Source: Nevskiales bacterium | Lineage (GTDB): Bacteria > Pseudomonadota > Gammaproteobacteria > Nevskiales > Nevskiaceae | Assembly: GCA_028698335.1 (NCBI GenBank) | Contig: JAQVDP010000017.1 | Span: 34,653 to 98,652 of the forward strand | DNA: 64,000 bases | Reading direction: 5' to 3' | In this document: piece by piece, positions 36,373 to 46,462 of the stretch | How positions within the stretch are numbered: the stretch's first letter is position 1 | Layout of the letters: every line of letters begins with the position of its first letter | Made by a program: the position numbers and the translations under genes | Notes under the pieces: generated by a model | Database searches by the model: none | What the model was told of the DNA's origin: nothing | Seen by the model: only the letters and a program-made list of their open reading frames with translations

Positions 36373-36926
36373 GCGGATGCTCCAGTGGCGGGGGGATTCG
36401 ATGCGGCGCAGCTGCAGTGCCCGGATGCGGATGCTTCCGGCTGCGGCGGGGTGCTGTGTGGTTGATGGCTGCTGGCGGCGTCGTTGCGGATGAAGTCCGC
36501 CGTGCGCGCGAACGCGGCTTCGAGTTCGGCGCGCAGTTCGGTATCGCCGCAGGTCGTCTGCAGCGCGGCGCGCATGCAGGCCATCCAGGCGTCGCGTTCC
36601 GCGGCGCCGATCCGGAATGGCAGATGGCGTCGGCGCAGGCGCGGGTGGCCGCGTTCCTGCGAATAGAGCGCCGGACCGCCGAGCCACTCGGTCAGAAAGC
36701 GCACCAGCACCTGCCTGACCGGTGTCAGGTCCTCGCCGTGCAGGGCGCGGATGGTCCGGGCGTCGGGGCGGCGGTCCATCTCGGCATGGAAGGCCTCGAC
36801 CAGCCGGACGACACCGGCGTGCCCACCAAGTCGGCGGTAGTGCGGATTGGGTTCGCGCGCGGCGTCATCGGCCCCGGCCGAGCTGACGCTCGGCGCGGTG
36901 TGAACGTGAGGAGTCGGCTTCGCCAT
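36369..36926 (-). CDS. Group II truncated hemoglobin (trHbO-type)
   Basis: 185 residues, longer than usual because of tails at both ends. The globin core is at about 27-125: NPHYRRLGGHAGVVRLVEAF, the proximal His in RRRHLPFRIG, GGPALYSQERGHPRLR and the distal Trp in RDAWMACM. At B10, where Tyr is normal in group II (F-Y-x-x-M), His47 is seen. The Pro/Ser-rich C-terminus has a CSC pair. It may hold O2 away from nitrogenase or detoxify NO. It lies behind a minus-strand sigma-54 promoter that shares a control region with nifH. Confidence 0.88.
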   Translation of the reverse strand: MAKPTPHVHTAPSVSSAGADDAAREPNPHYRRLGGHAGVVRLVEAFHAEMDRRPDARTIRALHGEDLTPVRQVLVRFLTEWLGGPALYSQERGHPRLRRRHLPFRIGAAERDAWMACMRAALQTTCGDTELRAELEAAFARTADFIRNDAASSHQPHSTPPQPEASASGHCSCAASNPPATGASA

Positions 36927-36959
36927 CCCGGTTCTCGGATGAATGTATCCGGGTTACGG

Positions 36960-36974
36960 GCAAGCTTCGTGCCG
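36960..36974 (-). promoter_or_regulatory. Divergent sigma-54 promoter for truncated hemoglobin operon
   Basis: Read on the minus strand, CGGCACGAAGCTTGC keeps GG-N10-GC, with GGCACG and TTGC both intact and only the first T replaced by C. It is 33 nt upstream of the hemoglobin ATG. The NifA box at 37085 lies about 110 nt upstream, so it could serve both this promoter and nifH. Confidence 0.78.
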
Positions 36975-37084
36975 CATGTGAAATCGGCTGGAAAATTCAA
37001 GCAAAAGCAGGGCGATGCGCGGAATATCGGAATTTCAGGGGCGGCTGGAAAGGCTGTCGCAAGCGCTGCGGGAAACGGGGCTTT

Positions 37085-37100
37085 TGTCAGGTTTGCAACA
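37085..37100. promoter_or_regulatory. NifA upstream activator sequence of nifH
   Basis: TGTCAGGTTTGCAACA is an exact TGT-N10-ACA box; its reverse complement, TGTTGCAAACCTGACA, contains the TGTYGCAAA core seen at other nif promoters here. It is 80 nt before the nifH -24 element. A weaker TGTCGCAAG box begins at 37055. An A/T-rich stretch (37131-37168) lies between the box and the promoter. Confidence 0.88.
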
Positions 37101-37180
37101 CCGTTCGAGAGGTCTTGATGCTCCCCTAAAAACTTATAAAAACACATATAAAACATATCGATATGGACATTTTTCGAGAA

Positions 37181-37195
37181 TGGCACGGCGGTTGC
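37181..37195 (+). promoter_or_regulatory. Sigma-54 (-24/-12) promoter of nifHDK
   Basis: TGGCACGGCGGTTGC is a perfect -24/-12 element. The leader to the nifH ATG is about 155 nt, longer than for the other nif genes in the window. The other parts of the 435-nt intergenic region hold the NifA box and the divergent promoter. Confidence 0.95.
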
Positions 37196-37349
37196 TCAGT
37201 ACCGTCTCGCACCGCGATGTTTTGCCGATGCGTGGCTGAAGACGAAGACCTACAAATAGCGACCAGGGGCTGCATGTCGGGGGCACTGATGGGAGGGAGC
37301 GATTTTTCGTTTCTGCTCAGCTGAACCAACCGTTATTGAATGCATTTAA

Positions 37350-38246
<897 letters not shown>

Positions 38247-38276
38247 CGCAAGGAGTTGAGGGTCGAGAGCCGGGGC

Positions 38277-38318
38277 CTTCCGTCCCGGCCGCACCCCGCC
38301 CAAGCATCGGGACGGAAG
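38277..38318 (+). promoter_or_regulatory. Stem-loop in nifH-nifD intergenic region
   Basis: CTTCCGTCCCG (38277-38287) pairs with CGGGACGGAAG (38308-38318) over 11 bp around a 20-nt loop. No T tract follows, so it is more likely to stabilise the nifH message or partially attenuate than to terminate fully. This would help raise NifH over NifDK, a known feature of nif operons. Confidence 0.65.
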
Positions 38319-38365
38319 CCCTGACTCTCCTCCCTCTACTTTCGCAAGACCGCTGGAGATTCATC

Positions 38366-39826
38366 ATGAGCGTGACAACCGAAGAACAGAAGGCCGCCAA
38401 CAAGGCGTTGATCGACGAGGTCCTCAAGGCCTACCCCGAGAAGACCGCGAAGAAGCGCACCAAGCATCTCGGAACCTATGAGGGCGGCAAGCCCGACTGC
38501 GGTGTGAAGTCCAACATCAAGTCGCTGCCGGGCGTGATGACGATCCGCGGTTGCGCCTACGCAGGCTCGAAGGGCGTCGTCTGGGGTCCGATCAAGGACA
38601 TGATCCACATCAGCCACGGACCGGTCGGCTGTGGCCAGTACTCGTGGGGTTCACGCCGCAACTATTACATCGGCACGACCGGCGTCGACACCTTCGTGAC
38701 GATGCAGTTCACCTCCGACTTCCAGGAGAAGGACATCGTCTTCGGCGGCGACAAGAAGCTCGACAAGATCATCGACGAGATCCAGCAGCTGTTCCCGCTG
38801 AACAAGGGGATCTCGGTCCAGTCGGAATGCCCGATCGGCCTGATCGGCGACGATATCGAGGCGGTCTCGAAGAAGAAGTCCAAGCAGTACGACGGGCATA
38901 CGATCGTGCCGGTGCGCTGCGAGGGCTTCCGCGGTGTTTCGCAGTCGCTGGGGCATCACATCGCCAACGACGCGATCCGCGACTGGGTCTTCGAGGGCGA
39001 CACCAGGAAGGAGCATGAATTCGAGTCGACGCCGTACGACGTCGCCATCATCGGCGACTACAACATCGGCGGCGACGCGTGGTCGAGCCGCATCCTGCTC
39101 GAGGAGATCGGCCTGCGCGTGATCGCGCAGTGGTCGGGCGACGGCACCATCGCCGAACTCGAGAACACGCCCAAGGCCAAGCTCAACGTGCTGCACTGCT
39201 ATCGCTCGATGAACTACATCAGCCGGCACATGGAAGAGAAGTACGGGATCCCCTGGGTCGAGTACAACTTCTTCGGGCCGACGATGATCGAGAAGTCGCT
39301 GCGCGAGATCGCCAGCCACTTCGACGACACCATCAAGGCCAACGCCGAGAAGGTCATCGCCCGGTACCGGCCGATGGTCGACGCGGTGATCGCCAGGTAC
39401 AAGCCGCGGCTCGACGCCAAGAAGGTGATGCTGTTCGTCGGCGGTCTGCGCCCGCGTCACGTCATCGGCGCCTACGAGGACCTCGGCATGGAGGTCGTCG
39501 GCACCGGGTACGAGTTCGGCCACAACGACGACTATCAGCGCACCACGCACTACATCAAGGACGGCACGCTGATCTATGACGACGTGACCGGCTACGAATT
39601 CGAACGCTTCGTCGAAAAGGTCCAGCCGGACCTGGTCGGTTCCGGCATCAAGGAAAAGTACGTGTTCCAGAAGATGGGCGTGCCGTTCCGGCAGATGCAC
39701 AGCTGGGACTATTCCGGCCCTTACCACGGCTACGACGGCTTTGCGATCTTCGCCCGCGACATGGACATGGCGATCAACTCGCCGGTGTGGTCGCTGACCA
39801 AGGCGCCCTGGCGCCAGGCGGCCTGA
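38366..39826 (+). CDS. nifD: Nitrogenase MoFe protein alpha chain
   Basis: 486 residues; holds FeMo-co and half of the P-cluster. P-cluster cysteines are in [22 protein letters not shown] and [13 protein letters not shown]; FeMo-co ligands are the Cys in [12 protein letters not shown] and the His in [15 protein letters not shown]. It is the standard Mo-type NifD, with no AnfD or VnfD features. The ATG at 38366 follows GGAG. nifK begins 45 nt downstream. Confidence 0.98.
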   Translation: MSVTTEEQKAANKALIDEVLKAYPEKTAKKRTKHLGTYEGGKPDCGVKSNIKSLPGVMTIRGCAYAGSKGVVWGPIKDMIHISHGPVGCGQYSWGSRRNYYIGTTGVDTFVTMQFTSDFQEKDIVFGGDKKLDKIIDEIQQLFPLNKGISVQSECPIGLIGDDIEAVSKKKSKQYDGHTIVPVRCEGFRGVSQSLGHHIANDAIRDWVFEGDTRKEHEFESTPYDVAIIGDYNIGGDAWSSRILLEEIGLRVIAQWSGDGTIAELENTPKAKLNVLHCYRSMNYISRHMEEKYGIPWVEYNFFGPTMIEKSLREIASHFDDTIKANAEKVIARYRPMVDAVIARYKPRLDAKKVMLFVGGLRPRHVIGAYEDLGMEVVGTGYEFGHNDDYQRTTHYIKDGTLIYDDVTGYEFERFVEKVQPDLVGSGIKEKYVFQKMGVPFRQMHSWDYSGPYHGYDGFAIFARDMDMAINSPVWSLTKAPWRQAA

Positions 39827-39871
39827 GCCGTCGCCGCCGTTCAACCTGATTGATCAATTCGGAGGCCCGTC

Positions 39872-41431
39872 ATGCCCCAGAGTGCAGATAACGTCATCGA
39901 CCACGAGATGCTGTTTCGTGAGCCCGAGTACCAGGAACTGTTCAGGAACAAGAAGGAACAGTTCGAATTCAACCATTCCGACGCCAGGGTCCAGGAGATC
40001 CGTGACTGGACCAAGACCGAGGACTACAAGGAGCAGAACTTCGCCCGTGAAGCGCTGACGATCAATCCGGCCAAGGCCTGCCAGCCGCTGGGCGCGGTGT
40101 ACGTCGCCAACGGCTTCCAGGGCACGCTGCCGTTCGTGCACGGGTCGCAGGGCTGTGTTGCGTACTACCGCTCGCACTTCTCGCGTCACTTCAAGGAGCC
40201 GACCTCCTGCGTCAGCTCGTCGATGACCGAGGACGCGGCGGTCTTCGGCGGCCTCAACAACATGATCGACGGCCTGGCCAACGCCTACAACCTGTACAAG
40301 CCGGAGATGATCGCGGTCTCGACCACCTGCATGGCCGAGGTGATCGGCGACGATCTCGACGCGTTCATCAAGAACGCCAAGCAGAAGGGCAGCATTCCGG
40401 AGGACTTCGACGTCCCGTTCTCGCATACGCCGGCCTTCGTCGGCAGTCATGTCACCGGCTACGACAACGCCTTGCTTGGCGTGCTGAAGCACTTCTGGGA
40501 CGGCAAGGCCAAGACCACCGAGCCGCTGGTGCGGGTGCCGAACGACTCGATCAACTTCATCGGCGGTTTCGACGGCTTCGTCGTCGGCAACATGCCGGAG
40601 ATCCGCCGGATCTTCGACATGTTCGAGGTCGACTACACGATGCTGTGCGATCCCTCCGCGGTCTGGAACACGCCGACCGACGGCGAGTTCCGCATGTACG
40701 ACGGCGGTACCACCAAGGAAGAGGTCGAGCGCGCGCTGCACGCCAAGGCGACGATCGTGTTCCAGGAGTACTCCAGCGAAAAGACCATCAAGTATCTGCA
40801 GGAGAAGGGCCAGGAGGTCGTGGTCCTCAACGCGCCGGTCGGCGTCGCCGGCACCGACCAGTTCGTGATGGCGCTGTCGCGGCTGACCGGCAAGCCGGTT
40901 CCGCAGCAGCTCGAGCTGGAACGCGGACGGCTGGTCGACGCGATCGCCGACAGCCAGGCGCATCTGCACGGCAAGCGCTACGCGCTGTACGGCGATCCGG
41001 ACCAGATGCTGGGCTACACCCAGTTCCTGCTCGAACTCGGTGCCGAGCCGGCGCACGTGCTTTCGACCAACGGTGGCAAGGACTGGGCGGAAAAGGTGCA
41101 GGCCCTGTTCGACGCCTCGCCGTTCGGAAAGGGCTGCAAGGTCTATCCGAAACGCGATCTGTGGCACATGCGCTCGCTGCTGTTCACCGAGCCGGTCGAC
41201 TTCATGATCGGCAATACCTACGGCAAGTATCTGGAGCGCGACACCGGCACGCCGCTGATCCGGCTGGTGTTCCCGATCTTCGATCGCCACCACTACCACC
41301 GCTTCCCGACCTGGGGCTACGAGGGCGGCATGCGTCTGCTGGTGATGCTGCTCGACGAGTACTTCGAGGCGCTGGACGCGAACACCAACGTGCCCGGACA
41401 GACCGACTACTCGTTCGACATCATCCGCTGA
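39872..41431 (+). CDS. nifK: Nitrogenase MoFe protein beta chain
   Basis: 519 residues. P-cluster cysteines appear in [30 protein letters not shown] and [18 protein letters not shown]. Length and motifs match the NifK of proteobacterial Mo nitrogenases. GGAGG lies 10 nt upstream of the ATG. A rho-independent terminator follows 16 nt after the stop, so nifHDK forms a closed three-gene unit with no nifT or nifY behind it. Confidence 0.98.
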   Translation: MPQSADNVIDHEMLFREPEYQELFRNKKEQFEFNHSDARVQEIRDWTKTEDYKEQNFAREALTINPAKACQPLGAVYVANGFQGTLPFVHGSQGCVAYYRSHFSRHFKEPTSCVSSSMTEDAAVFGGLNNMIDGLANAYNLYKPEMIAVSTTCMAEVIGDDLDAFIKNAKQKGSIPEDFDVPFSHTPAFVGSHVTGYDNALLGVLKHFWDGKAKTTEPLVRVPNDSINFIGGFDGFVVGNMPEIRRIFDMFEVDYTMLCDPSAVWNTPTDGEFRMYDGGTTKEEVERALHAKATIVFQEYSSEKTIKYLQEKGQEVVVLNAPVGVAGTDQFVMALSRLTGKPVPQQLELERGRLVDAIADSQAHLHGKRYALYGDPDQMLGYTQFLLELGAEPAHVLSTNGGKDWAEKVQALFDASPFGKGCKVYPKRDLWHMRSLLFTEPVDFMIGNTYGKYLERDTGTPLIRLVFPIFDRHHYHRFPTWGYEGGMRLLVMLLDEYFEALDANTNVPGQTDYSFDIIR

Positions 41432-41447
41432 GGTCATCGCAGCAGTT

Positions 41448-41480
41448 GCCCCGTGGCCGGTTCCGGCACGGGGCATTTTT
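41448..41480 (+). terminator. Rho-independent terminator after nifK
   Basis: GCCCCGTG (41448-41455) pairs with CACGGGGC (41467-41474) around an 11-nt loop, followed by ATTTTT. Confidence 0.9.
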
Positions 41481-41522
41481 CTGGTCTGCGCGGGGCCGGG
41501 CGTTGCGGCTATCCTTTCCGAT

Positions 41523-42299
41523 GTGAATGCGATCCGTGCCGTTCTGGTCGACATCGCCGGGGTGCTCCACGTCGGCGATGTGGCGGTGCCCCGCGCCGTG
41601 GAGGCGCTGGCCCGGCTGCGCGACAGTGGCCTGCCGCTGCGGTTTCTGACCAACACCACCCGGCGCACGGGCGAGCGCCTCGCGCTGGACCTGCAGGCGA
41701 TGGGCGTGGACCTGGCCGCCGACGAGATCGTCACCGCGGCATCGGCCGCGCATGACTATGTGACCCGGCACGGACTGCGGCCGCATCTGCTGTTGCACCC
41801 CGGGATCGAGGCGATGTTCCGCGATCTGGCCAGCGACGCACCGGACTGCGTCGTGCTAGGCGATGCGGCCGAAGGCTTCACCTACACCGCGCTGGATCGC
41901 TGCTTCCGGATCCTGATGGAGGATCCGGAGCGGCCGCTGATCGCGATGGCCAGGAACCGTTACTTCAGCGACCGCGATGGGCTGCACCTGGACATGGGGC
42001 CCTTCGTCGACGCACTGGAGTACGCCACCGGGCGCAGCGCGATCGTCACCGGCAAGCCGGCGCCGGCATTCTTCGAGGCCGCGCTCGACGCGCTGGGGGC
42101 GGCGCCGGCCGACGCCGTGATGATCGGCGACGACGTCGAGGCGGACATCGCCGGCGCCGCCGCAGTCGGCATCCACGGCATCCTCGTGCGCACCGGCAAG
42201 TTCCGCGAGGGCGACGCCGAGCGGGCCCGCGCCAGCGGGGCCCGGACGGTCGACGATTTCAGCGCCGCGGTCGACGCGGTGCTGGACGCGGCGCGCTGA
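41523..42299 (+). CDS. HAD-superfamily phosphatase (LHPP/class IIA type)
   Basis: 258 residues; GTG start. It carries the HAD motifs VLVDIAGVLHVGD (nucleophile Asp; the second residue pair resembles LHPP's DISGVL rather than DxD), FLTNTTRRTG and VMIGDDVEADIAGAAAVGI. LHPP-like proteins cleave phospholysine, phosphohistidine or pyrophosphate. Substrate is not certain. It stands alone after the nifHDK terminator and is convergent with the monooxygenase-like gene. Confidence 0.8.
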   Translation: MNAIRAVLVDIAGVLHVGDVAVPRAVEALARLRDSGLPLRFLTNTTRRTGERLALDLQAMGVDLAADEIVTAASAAHDYVTRHGLRPHLLLHPGIEAMFRDLASDAPDCVVLGDAAEGFTYTALDRCFRILMEDPERPLIAMARNRYFSDRDGLHLDMGPFVDALEYATGRSAIVTGKPAPAFFEAALDALGAAPADAVMIGDDVEADIAGAAAVGIHGILVRTGKFREGDAERARASGARTVDDFSAAVDAVLDAAR

Positions 42300-42317
42300 G
42301 CGCGGGCGGCGCGGGGC

Positions 42318-42620
42318 TCAGAGCACCGCTTCGAAGCCCTCGAACTGCGGCGGGCCGAGATAGAGGCCCTTGCTCTGGCCGGCGCTGGCGTGGGCGGCGC
42401 GGAAGGCTTCGGATCGGGTCCAGGCCTCGAAGGCCGCCGCGCTGTCCCAGGTCGAATGCGAGACGAACACGGTGGCCTCGCCGTCGCTGGGACCCTGCAG
42501 CAGATTGAAGCGCTTGAACCCCGGAACCTGCTCCAGATGGCTGTCGCGCTGACGCCAGACCTCGATGAATTCGGCCTCACGGCCGGCGGCGATCCGGAAA
42601 CGATTCATGGCAATGAACAT
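42318..42620 (-). CDS. Antibiotic biosynthesis monooxygenase (ABM) domain protein, heme-degrading type possible
   Basis: 100 residues of ABM ferredoxin-like fold: MNRFRIAAGREAEFIEVWRQ, VPGFKRFNLLQGPSDGEATV, THE pattern STWDSAAAFEAWTRSEAFRA. Small ABM proteins include heme-degrading IsdG-type enzymes; the C-terminal GLYLGPPQFEGFEAVL resembles that group. The ATG at 42620 follows AGGA. It lies next to the rhodanese gene on the same strand, 80 nt apart. Confidence 0.75.
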   Translation of the reverse strand: MFIAMNRFRIAAGREAEFIEVWRQRDSHLEQVPGFKRFNLLQGPSDGEATVFVSHSTWDSAAAFEAWTRSEAFRAAHASAGQSKGLYLGPPQFEGFEAVL

Positions 42621-42700
42621 GGCGGGTCCTGTGGCGGCAATGCCGGGCATGGCATCGCGGGGGTGGGAGGAGGGAAGTGTGGCACGGCGCCGCGACTGGC

Positions 42701-43051
42701 TCAGGCGGCGCCACGCAGGGCGGCGCGGGCATGCTGCCACGCATGCGCCAGCGCGTGGAAGCCGCCGTCGACGCTGTAGACCTCGGTGTGGCCGAAGTCG
42801 GCGAAGGCCTGCGCGATCGTCCTGCTGGCGTTGCCGTAGTCGCAGTAGACCAGTATCGGCCGGTGCCTGGGCAGCCGGCCGATCCAGCGGTCGAGTTCGC
42901 GTTCGGACAGGGGTTGCGCACCGGGCATGTGGCCGCGTTCGTAGCTCTGGGTGTCGCGCATGTCGAACAGGCTGTAGGGCCGGTCGTGTTCGACCGCGTC
43001 GAACATCCAGGTCAGCGCCTCGGCGGCGGCAAGGGTGCGGAAACTGGGCAT
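42701..43051 (-). CDS. Rhodanese-like sulfurtransferase
   Basis: 116 residues, single rhodanese domain. The active-site loop is VYCDYGNASRTIAQAF, with Cys followed by the usual CxxGxAS-type turn. LFDMRDTQSYERGHMPGAQP is the CH2A-type motif. It would transfer sulfane sulfur. It sits upstream of the nifE promoter in the opposite direction. Rhodaneses occur near nif genes elsewhere, but the role in Fe-S supply is unproven. Confidence 0.85.
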   Translation of the reverse strand: MPSFRTLAAAEALTWMFDAVEHDRPYSLFDMRDTQSYERGHMPGAQPLSERELDRWIGRLPRHRPILVYCDYGNASRTIAQAFADFGHTEVYSVDGGFHALAHAWQHARAALRGAA

Positions 43052-43203
43052 GACGGGCGTCCTCGCAAGTGAACGCCGGGCAGGCGCCGGCGTTGTGGCT
43101 CCTGCGGGCCATGAGCAAATCCGGTGCCGATTCGGGTGCCGGCGCGCAAATCAAGGACTTGCGGCGCGTTGCCGGCACCGGGCCGGCCGTCGGCGCGCCA
43201 GCC

Positions 43204-43219
43204 TGTCGTGCTCCCGACA
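43204..43219 (+). promoter_or_regulatory. NifA upstream activator sequence (first) of nifE
   Basis: TGTCGTGCTCCCGACA is an exact TGT-N10-ACA box, 95 nt upstream of the -24 element. Confidence 0.8.
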
Positions 43220-43226
43220 AAGACTT

Positions 43227-43242
43227 TGTCGCAAACCTCTCA
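43227..43242 (+). promoter_or_regulatory. NifA-type box (second) of nifE, identical to that of nifX
   Basis: TGTCGCAAACCTCTCA, followed by AAACC, is the same sequence as the box 87 nt before the nifX promoter. Here it lies 72 nt from its last base to the -24 element. Confidence 0.6.
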
Positions 43243-43314
43243 AACCGCCGCCGGCACCGCTCCGGGGCTTCAAGTTCTTCCGCTAGTCATATGAAAAATA
43301 TGGGGAAGCCCAGT

Positions 43315-43329
43315 TGGCACCGTTCCTGC
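43315..43329 (+). promoter_or_regulatory. Sigma-54 (-24/-12) promoter of nifEN
   Basis: TGGCACCGTTCCTGC has a full -24 element and the -12 GC at 10-nt spacing. It lies 33 nt upstream of the nifE ATG. Confidence 0.9.
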
Positions 43330-43362
43330 TCCAAATCCCCCAGGTGGCTGCGGAGTGGTGCG

Positions 43363-44772
43363 ATGTCGGTGACGCTGAAGCAGAAGATCGCGGAGGTCTT
43401 CGACGAGCCGGGTTGCGACAAGAATCAGGCGAAGTCGGACAAGGCGCGCAAGAAGGGCTGCACCCAGCAACTGTCTCCGGGCGCGGCGGCCGGCGGTTGC
43501 GCGTTCGACGGCGCCAAGATCGCGTTGCAGCCGATCGTCGACGTCGCGCATCTGGTGCACGGGCCGATCGCCTGCGAGGGCAACTCCTGGGACAACCGCC
43601 ACAGCGCCTCGTCCGGGCCGATGATCTATCGCACCGGCTTCACCACCGACATCAACGAACTCGACGTGATCTACGGCGGCGAGAAGCGTCTGTTCCGGTC
43701 CATTCGCGAGGTGCTCGACAAATACGACCCGCCGGCGGTGTTCGTCTACCAGACCTGCGTCACCGCGCTGATCGGCGACGACATCGAGGCGGTGTGCAAG
43801 CGCGCGAGCGAGAAGTTCGGCAAGCCGATCATCCCGGTCAACGCGCCGGGCTTCGCCGGACCGAAGAACCTCGGCAACAAGCTCGGCGCCGAGGCGCTGC
43901 TGGACTACGTGATCGGCACCCAGGAGCCGGAGCGCAGCACGCCGTACGACATCAACATCATCGGCGAGTACAACCTCTCCGGGGAGCTGTGGCAGGTCAA
44001 GCCGCTGCTCGACGCGCTCGGCATCCGCATCCAGGCCTGCATCTCCGGCGACGGGCGCTATCGCGACGTCGCCGGCAGCCACCGCGCGAGGGTCAACATG
44101 ATGGTGTGCTCCAAGAGCATGATCAACATCGCGACCAAGATGCAGCAGCGCTACGGTATTCCGTATTTCGAAGGCTCGTTCTACGGCATCGGCGACACCT
44201 CCGACGCGCTGCGGCAGATGGCCGGGCTGCTGGTGCGCCAGGGCGCGCCGGAGGATCTGCTGGTGCGCACCGAGAAGCTGATCCGCGTCGAGGAGGCCCG
44301 TGCCTGGGCGCGGATCCGGAGCTATCGCAAGCGCCTGTCCGCCAAGCGCGTGCTGCTGATCACCGGCGGGGTCAAGAGCTGGTCGGTGGTCGCCGCGCTG
44401 CAGGAGGCGGGCATGGAGGTCGTGGGCACCAGCGTCAAGAAGTCCACGAAGGAAGACAAGGAACGGATCAAGGAGATCATGGGCGACGACGCGCACATGA
44501 TCGACAACATGACCCCGCGCGAGATGTACGACATGCTGCGCGACGCCCGCGCCGACATCATGCTCTCCGGCGGACGTTCGCAGTTCGTCGCGCTGAAGGC
44601 GCGCATGCCCTGGCTCGACATCAATCAGGAACGCCATTACGCCTATGCCGGCTACGAGGGCATGGTCGAGCTGGTCCGGCAGATCGACAAGGCGATCCAC
44701 AATCCGGTGTGGCGGCAGGTGCGCAAGACCGCGCCGTGGGACGGTGACACGCCGGAGGCCCTGCTCGCGTGA
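43363..44772 (+). CDS. nifE: Nitrogenase FeMo-cofactor scaffold NifE
   Basis: 469 residues. NifEN scaffolds NifB-co conversion to FeMo-co. Cysteines in AGGCAFDGAKIAL, GPIACEGNSWDNRHS, VYQTCVTALIGDDI and NMMVCSKSMINIATK parallel NifD. The FeMo-co His ligand of NifD is replaced at the C-terminus (INQERHYAYAGYEG). The ATG at 43363 gives the usual N-terminus MSVTLKQKIAEVFDEPGCDK. The stop is followed directly by nifN. Confidence 0.97.
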   Translation: MSVTLKQKIAEVFDEPGCDKNQAKSDKARKKGCTQQLSPGAAAGGCAFDGAKIALQPIVDVAHLVHGPIACEGNSWDNRHSASSGPMIYRTGFTTDINELDVIYGGEKRLFRSIREVLDKYDPPAVFVYQTCVTALIGDDIEAVCKRASEKFGKPIIPVNAPGFAGPKNLGNKLGAEALLDYVIGTQEPERSTPYDINIIGEYNLSGELWQVKPLLDALGIRIQACISGDGRYRDVAGSHRARVNMMVCSKSMINIATKMQQRYGIPYFEGSFYGIGDTSDALRQMAGLLVRQGAPEDLLVRTEKLIRVEEARAWARIRSYRKRLSAKRVLLITGGVKSWSVVAALQEAGMEVVGTSVKKSTKEDKERIKEIMGDDAHMIDNMTPREMYDMLRDARADIMLSGGRSQFVALKARMPWLDINQERHYAYAGYEGMVELVRQIDKAIHNPVWRQVRKTAPWDGDTPEALLA

Positions 44773-44813
44773 GCGGGCGCCGGACCGGGCCCATCGAACC
44801 AGAGGTGAATGCC

Positions 44814-46232
44814 GTGGCCACAGTCGTCGATTTCAAGAAAGCCTGCGCGGTCAATCCGCTGAAGATGAGCCAGCCGCTCGGCGCCGCCTACGCGTTCATG
44901 GGGCTCGACGCCTGCATGCCGATGATGCACGGCTCCCAGGGTTGCACCTCGTTCGGGCTGGTGCTGCTGGTGCGCCACTTCAAGGAGGCGATCCCGCTGC
45001 AGACCACGGCGATGAACGAGGTCACGACGATCCTCGGCGGCTACGAGAACATCGAGGCCGCGCTGATCAACATCGCCAAGCGCGCGAAGCCGCGGATCAT
45101 CGCGATCTGTTCGACCGGGCTGACCGAAACCAAGGGCGACGACGTCGACGCGTACCTGCAGCTCGCGCGCCAGCGCAGGCCCGAGCTGGCCGACACCGAG
45201 CTGCTGTACGTGTCGACGCCGGATTACGTCGGCGCGTTCGAGGACGGCTGGGGCAAGGCGGTGACGGCGATGGTCCGCCAGTACGCGCGGGCCGGGGAGA
45301 CGACCGTCGCCGGGCGCGTCAATCTGCTGCCGGGCTCGCACCTGACGCCGGGCGACATCGACGAGCTGCGCGAGATCATCGAGCACTTCGGGCTCGAGGC
45401 GGTGGTGGTGCCGGATGTGTCGGGGTCGCTGGACGGCCACATTCCCGACGACTGGCGCGGCACCACGCTCGGCGGCACCCCGCTCGAGGCGCTGCGCGCG
45501 CTCGGCAGCGCCGAGGCGACGATCGCCGTCGGCGAGCAGATGCGTTCGGCGGCGATGGAGCTGGAGATGAAGGCCGGGGTGCCGTATGCGGTCTTCGACC
45601 GGCTCACCGGGCTGGAGGCCAACGACCGCTTCCTGCAATACCTGTCGCAACTGTCGGGACGCCCGGTGCCGGCCAAGTACCGGCGCAGCCGCAGCCAGCT
45701 GGTCGACGCGATGCTCGACGGGCACTTCCACTTCGGTGGCGTCAAGGTGGCCCTCGGCGCCGAGCCGGACCTGCTGTGGGCGGTCGGGACGCTGCTGCAC
45801 GAGATGGGCGCGGAGCTGAGTGTCTGCGTGACGACGACGCAGTCGATGCTGCTGCGGCAGATGCCGGCCGACGAGGTCGTGATCGGCGACCTGGCGGATA
45901 TGGAGCGGCTGGCCGCTGAGCGCGGCTGCGAGCTGCTGATGACCCACTCGCACGGCCGCCAGATGGCCGCGCGGCTGGACCGGCCGTTCCACCGGATCGG
46001 CATTCCGATGTTCGATCGCATCGGCAATGCGCATCGCGTCGGCGTCGGCTACCGCGGCTCCCGCAACCTGATCTTCGACATCGCCAACCTGCTGGCGGAT
46101 CACTATCCCCATCACAACGGTCCGCAGACATGGCCGTTGCCGGAGGCGTCGCTGCGGGCGGCCGCAACGGCAACGACGGATGCGACCCCGGCGGATGCGT
46201 CACCCGCCGCCGAGCGCGTGCCGGTGACCTGA
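44814..46232 (+). CDS. nifN: Nitrogenase FeMo-cofactor scaffold NifN
   Basis: 472 residues from the GTG at 44814, which has AGAGG 7 nt upstream and gives MATVVDFKKACAVNPLKMSQ, the expected N-terminus. A GTG at 44769, overlapping the nifE stop, would add 15 residues without family similarity. PLGAAYAFMGLDACMPMMHG, SQGCTSFG and AICSTGLTETKGDDVDAYL match NifN. It forms the NifEN heterotetramer with NifE. An Ala/Thr-rich tail of about 35 residues ends the protein. Confidence 0.95.
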   Translation: MATVVDFKKACAVNPLKMSQPLGAAYAFMGLDACMPMMHGSQGCTSFGLVLLVRHFKEAIPLQTTAMNEVTTILGGYENIEAALINIAKRAKPRIIAICSTGLTETKGDDVDAYLQLARQRRPELADTELLYVSTPDYVGAFEDGWGKAVTAMVRQYARAGETTVAGRVNLLPGSHLTPGDIDELREIIEHFGLEAVVVPDVSGSLDGHIPDDWRGTTLGGTPLEALRALGSAEATIAVGEQMRSAAMELEMKAGVPYAVFDRLTGLEANDRFLQYLSQLSGRPVPAKYRRSRSQLVDAMLDGHFHFGGVKVALGAEPDLLWAVGTLLHEMGAELSVCVTTTQSMLLRQMPADEVVIGDLADMERLAAERGCELLMTHSHGRQMAARLDRPFHRIGIPMFDRIGNAHRVGVGYRGSRNLIFDIANLLADHYPHHNGPQTWPLPEASLRAAATATTDATPADASPAAERVPVT

Positions 46233-46462
46233 ACCGGGCCGCCTGCGGGGCGCGGGGTAGCGCGCCTGGCAGGCATATTCCGCAGTCGTCCAGGCGGCGC
46301 CGTTCGTGGCGGGCGGCGCCGTGGACTGCCTGCCGCGCCGGCTATCACCCCAACGGAGTAGGACTGCGACGGCGGCGACGGGCACCATTGTTTCCGTGAT
46401 CAATTGAACCGTGCGGCGACGAACCACCCATCGGCGACGGACTGTTAGGAGGACACTGAACA

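Noticed and set aside
39850..39859. TTGATCAA before nifK as an FNR site
   Set aside because: The four-base spacer is missing and the site lies inside the nifHDK unit just before the ribosome-binding site.
43064..43082. Minus-strand -24/-12-like element upstream of the rhodanese gene
   Set aside because: GG and GC are 9 nt apart on that strand, one short of the invariant spacing.
43270..44700. Minus-strand frame opposite nifE
   Set aside because: Shadow frame of nifE; no ribosome-binding site or domain.
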